DNA of 64,000 bases from Negadavirga shengliensis (GTDB lineage Bacteria > Bacteroidota > Bacteroidia > Cytophagales > Cyclobacteriaceae). The notes under the pieces were generated by a model. It was not told the origin of the DNA and made no database searches. It worked only from the letters and a program-made list of their open reading frames with translations. The stretch spans positions 310,001 to 374,000 of the forward strand of contig NZ_JBHSJJ010000005.1 in the NCBI RefSeq assembly GCF_042652345.1, in the 5' to 3' direction. This document shows positions 61,687-64,000 of the stretch, one piece after another. Every line of letters begins with the position of its first letter. Within the stretch, counting starts at the first letter, position 1. Made by a program: the position numbers and the translations under genes.

Positions 61687-64000
61687 ATGAAAGAACTGGA
61701 TGAGGTTCAGGCATTGTTATCCTCTCTTTTTGGAAATCTGGATGCCGGTACAGTACAGCAAAAAAAGGAATGGGAAGCTTCTTTGCCTTTAATGGCAGCG
61801 ACCCTACTGAGACAGGATCCAACGCAGATCCAAAACCAATCATTTACCATTGACAAAACCGACTTGTTTCACCGGGAAAGGGTGAATCCGCAAAAACTCA
61901 AAACCATCGAGGAAGCAACCAAGGCTGCAGTCAAAGAGCGAAAGGCTTCGGACATGAAGGTTTTCATCAGGGAAGTTCCCGTGAGAACCACCCAATTACC
62001 CGCCAGTGTACCTCTTTGGGCTGCCGGATCAAAACCCGCCATCACATCCGGGCCCTTTGAAAGGACAGACGGCAGAAGGGTATTTTTGGACTTCTTTGCA
62101 GTACAAAAAATGCTGTCAATCTACCAGCCGGGGAAAGCCAATCCGGCACTGCTTTTTACGGTCACTGCGGGTGGTGCTGAAAATGAGTACAATCTTGTAA
62201 AAGGAAGCATTTGGGTGAGGGCAGATGTCCTTGCACCCAACGCACCTCATGACAGGTATTTCGGATTGGCGGTCAATGGTGGAAAAATCTCACTTTCCGC
62301 AAAGCCCGTGGAAAAATTAGGCAAATTGTTTATTTCCGGAAATACCAAGGTCTCGGTAAAGTTGGATGTCAACACTACGCCACCCAATGTACAGGTAGGG
62401 GAAGGTGGATTTGGGAAAGATGCTGCTGATCTGAAACTCCAGTTCCCAAAGTTCCTTGAATTTTCCTTTACCGGCTCAGCATTAGGACAAATCACGGCTG
62501 CAGGTGATGCGGAATGGAATTTATATGGGCAACCCACAGGTTTTCAGCACAACAGATCCGGCGCTCCCTTTTTCAACGACAAGCTGAACAGGGTAATGAT
62601 CCCTTACCAAGGTGATCAATCTGTCATCGGAATTAAGGATTGCCAAAGCCCCTATCTTAATATTGAGGGAGAGGCTCCGATCCAGGAGCCCTGGTGGGCC
62701 ATTCCGGCAGCCCTGTTGGATATCCAGCAGCCGTTGGAGGCGGCCGGGCCGGGAGCCTTGGCTATATTGACCGAAAAAGGCCTCAAAGCCAGTTGGCAGG
62801 GGCAAGAGGGAAAAACCGGCCATTTGAATGAGGCATTTATCATGGCTGAATTTGGAAGGGTAAGCATTACGGATCTGTCCTCTGATTGGTTGGGAGCTTA
62901 TCAGGAAATAGGTCATTGGAAAGACGGCCTTAATCCGTATGGTACTTCTGTTTCCCTGGATTATCAAAATAACACACCCTTTCTTTACAACAGCCTGGCA
63001 GAGGGAACGGAAATGATCATGACAGAAGCCCATGCTGATGTAAAGACAGATCGCCCTGTACAGGCCAATGGGCTTCCCGTAGCGGTCAGAACCAAGCACA
63101 GCGCGTTGCTCATGATGGCCTCGGAAAAGAACAACCTCTTTTATCTTTACGATGACAACATACTTTGGGACAACAAGCTTCCGTTTGATAATGTACCCCA
63201 GTTCAAGTCCATTGCTCTGGCACTTGAAAATGCGCTTTTTTCCGTTTCTCCTGTCAATGGCTGTCTTCTATTCGGCAAATGCAATGAGGATTGGACCAGG
63301 ATAACCGAAAGCCATACTTTTTTCGTTTTCGGACTGCTTTCCTATATGCCCACCTTGCCGGATCCCTATGTGGCCAATTTCGGGTGGCTGAGGGAACATA
63401 TGGGCAGTGACAGAAAAGGGTGGGATGGGATCAGGAGCTGGTTGGTTTGTCACGTTAAGCAGGAAAGCGTGGATGACCAGGAAGACACCGTTACGGTCAG
63501 TTTTCACTATGGGGATCATTTTCAATCCGCGACCGCCGGCGCGTCGGGCGCAGCTGCTCAGCCACTTGTGGAAACTGTCGCGGCCAACCACCTCAGCTCC
63601 GGAACAGTTCGTGAAACGGTAAGCCATGCCTCCGCCTCCGCTTTCAACGAGGGACTTCCCAATTATGAGTCCCAGTATGAGGAGACAATGAGACAAAATC
63701 TGCTGGATTATTTTGCCCTGCTGGATGTGAGTAGCAATGCCAATCAATTGGGAATCAGTATAGGCATAGGCCGGGAGCAAAGGGTAGTGACAGGCGTGGC
63801 TACGCATCATACGGAAGGTTCGGCAAGTATCACATCCGTCAACAATGCCGGATTGATGATACAGGGCATGCAGGTGTTTTTACCCGGGACGATGACCCGT
63901 TTGTTTACCATGCCCCAGATTGCCTGGGAACCGGTGTTTAACCTGACACCCCCTGCTCCGGGGATGCCTGGTGATCCTGATTTTTCGTTTAACTATTATC
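61687..64000 (+). CDS. Very large protein of unknown function, 3' end beyond window
   Basis: A frame open from ATG 61687 for 771 codons to the right edge without any stop; the stop lies outside, so the full length is unknown. No signal peptide, lipobox or clear membrane helix, which suggests a cytoplasmic or non-classically exported protein. I recognise no domain. Landmarks: residues 1-100 are helical and charged (LFHRERVNPQKLKTIEEAT); 100-300 are beta-rich with repeated NGG and GGA turns (LFTVTAGGAENEYNLV, LFISGNTKVSVKL); the later part has many Trp and Pro and PYQGDQSVIGIKD, VFGLLSYMPTLPDPYV and GISIGIGREQR. The upstream neighbour is the GAF-AraC regulator. Confidence 0.8.
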   Translation, partial: MKELDEVQALLSSLFGNLDAGTVQQKKEWEASLPLMAATLLRQDPTQIQNQSFTIDKTDLFHRERVNPQKLKTIEEATKAAVKERKASDMKVFIREVPVRTTQLPASVPLWAAGSKPAITSGPFERTDGRRVFLDFFAVQKMLSIYQPGKANPALLFTVTAGGAENEYNLVKGSIWVRADVLAPNAPHDRYFGLAVNGGKISLSAKPVEKLGKLFISGNTKVSVKLDVNTTPPNVQVGEGGFGKDAADLKLQFPKFLEFSFTGSALGQITAAGDAEWNLYGQPTGFQHNRSGAPFFNDKLNRVMIPYQGDQSVIGIKDCQSPYLNIEGEAPIQEPWWAIPAALLDIQQPLEAAGPGALAILTEKGLKASWQGQEGKTGHLNEAFIMAEFGRVSITDLSSDWLGAYQEIGHWKDGLNPYGTSVSLDYQNNTPFLYNSLAEGTEMIMTEAHADVKTDRPVQANGLPVAVRTKHSALLMMASEKNNLFYLYDDNILWDNKLPFDNVPQFKSIALALENALFSVSPVNGCLLFGKCNEDWTRITESHTFFVFGLLSYMPTLPDPYVANFGWLREHMGSDRKGWDGIRSWLVCHVKQESVDDQEDTVTVSFHYGDHFQSATAGASGAAAQPLVETVAANHLSSGTVRETVSHASASAFNEGLPNYESQYEETMRQNLLDYFALLDVSSNANQLGISIGIGREQRVVTGVATHHTEGSASITSVNNAGLMIQGMQVFLPGTMTRLFTMPQIAWEPVFNLTPPAPGMPGDPDFSFNYY

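Noticed and set aside
62521..63099. Minus-strand frames of 71-192 codons under the giant right-edge gene
   Set aside because: The plus frame is open for 771 codons and reads as a normal protein; the reverse frames have no family signature.

Overview
The window is chromosomal DNA from a member of the Bacteroidota, most likely order Cytophagales and close to the Cyclobacteriaceae (placement is inference). The signs are the type IX secretion/gliding genes gldKLMN with a PorP/SprF-like gene and a PorW/SprE-like gene, DUF4270 and DUF4271 proteins, a TonB receptor paired with a lipoprotein that starts C-S-D-D-D, an ATP synthase operon without atpD/atpC, promoters of the TAnnTTTG type, almost no Shine-Dalgarno sequences, and several TTG starts.

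Layout. 1-3.3 kb: a truncated lytic transglycosylase (-), a YkgJ-type Cys-cluster protein, a holin-like membrane protein with a small partner, and a geranylgeranylglyceryl-phosphate synthase-like enzyme. 3.3-8.6 kb (-): an AraC regulator, an acyl-CoA dehydrogenase, and an apparent operon panC-panD-flippase-like-YugP peptidase. 8.7-10.8 kb (+): a stand-alone, degenerate GT5 domain overlapping a DUF4270 lipoprotein. 10.9-17.5 kb: prmA, tpiA, recX (+), an AlbA_2 protein, a small secreted protein, uvrB and a DUF4105/Lnb-like protein. 17.8-22.7 kb (+): TonB receptor, beta-helix-like surface lipoprotein, and a small lipoprotein. 22.8-27.1 kb (-): three SurA/PpiC-like periplasmic chaperones in one operon. 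27.2-30.1 kb (-): a complete partner-switching cassette (PP2C phosphatase, STAS antagonist, HATPase kinase). 30.1-33.5 kb: DUF4197, DUF721, hemW and an SMP-30 family protein. 33.5-42.9 kb (+): Omp85, DUF4271, hemD, porP-like, gldK, gldL, gldM, gldN. 42.9-49.8 kb (-): uvrC, PBP1A, PorW/SprE-like. 49.9-56.8 kb (+): M23 peptidase, bactofilin, atpZ-like, atpI-like, atpB, atpE, atpF, atpH, atpA, atpG. 57.0 kb: tRNA-Thr(CGT).

57.2-64 kb looks accessory: an arsenic operon (arsR, DUF6428, arsC, acr3) whose DUF6428 gene carries a one-base frameshift at a UUU-UGA site, then a GAF-AraC regulator, then a very long open frame of at least 771 codons that runs off the right edge and matches no family I recognise.

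Most of the window is core envelope, secretion, energy and repair functions: surface export (T9SS with its GldL/GldM motor and PorW), outer-membrane insertion (Omp85, SurA-like chaperones), wall growth (PBP1A, LytM peptidase with bactofilin, lytic transglycosylase) and excision repair (uvrB, uvrC). I found no insertion sequence, CRISPR array, rRNA or prophage. The best candidates for something undescribed are the unknown large protein at the right end with its regulator, the possible recoding site in the ars operon, and the hairpin between atpE and atpF.
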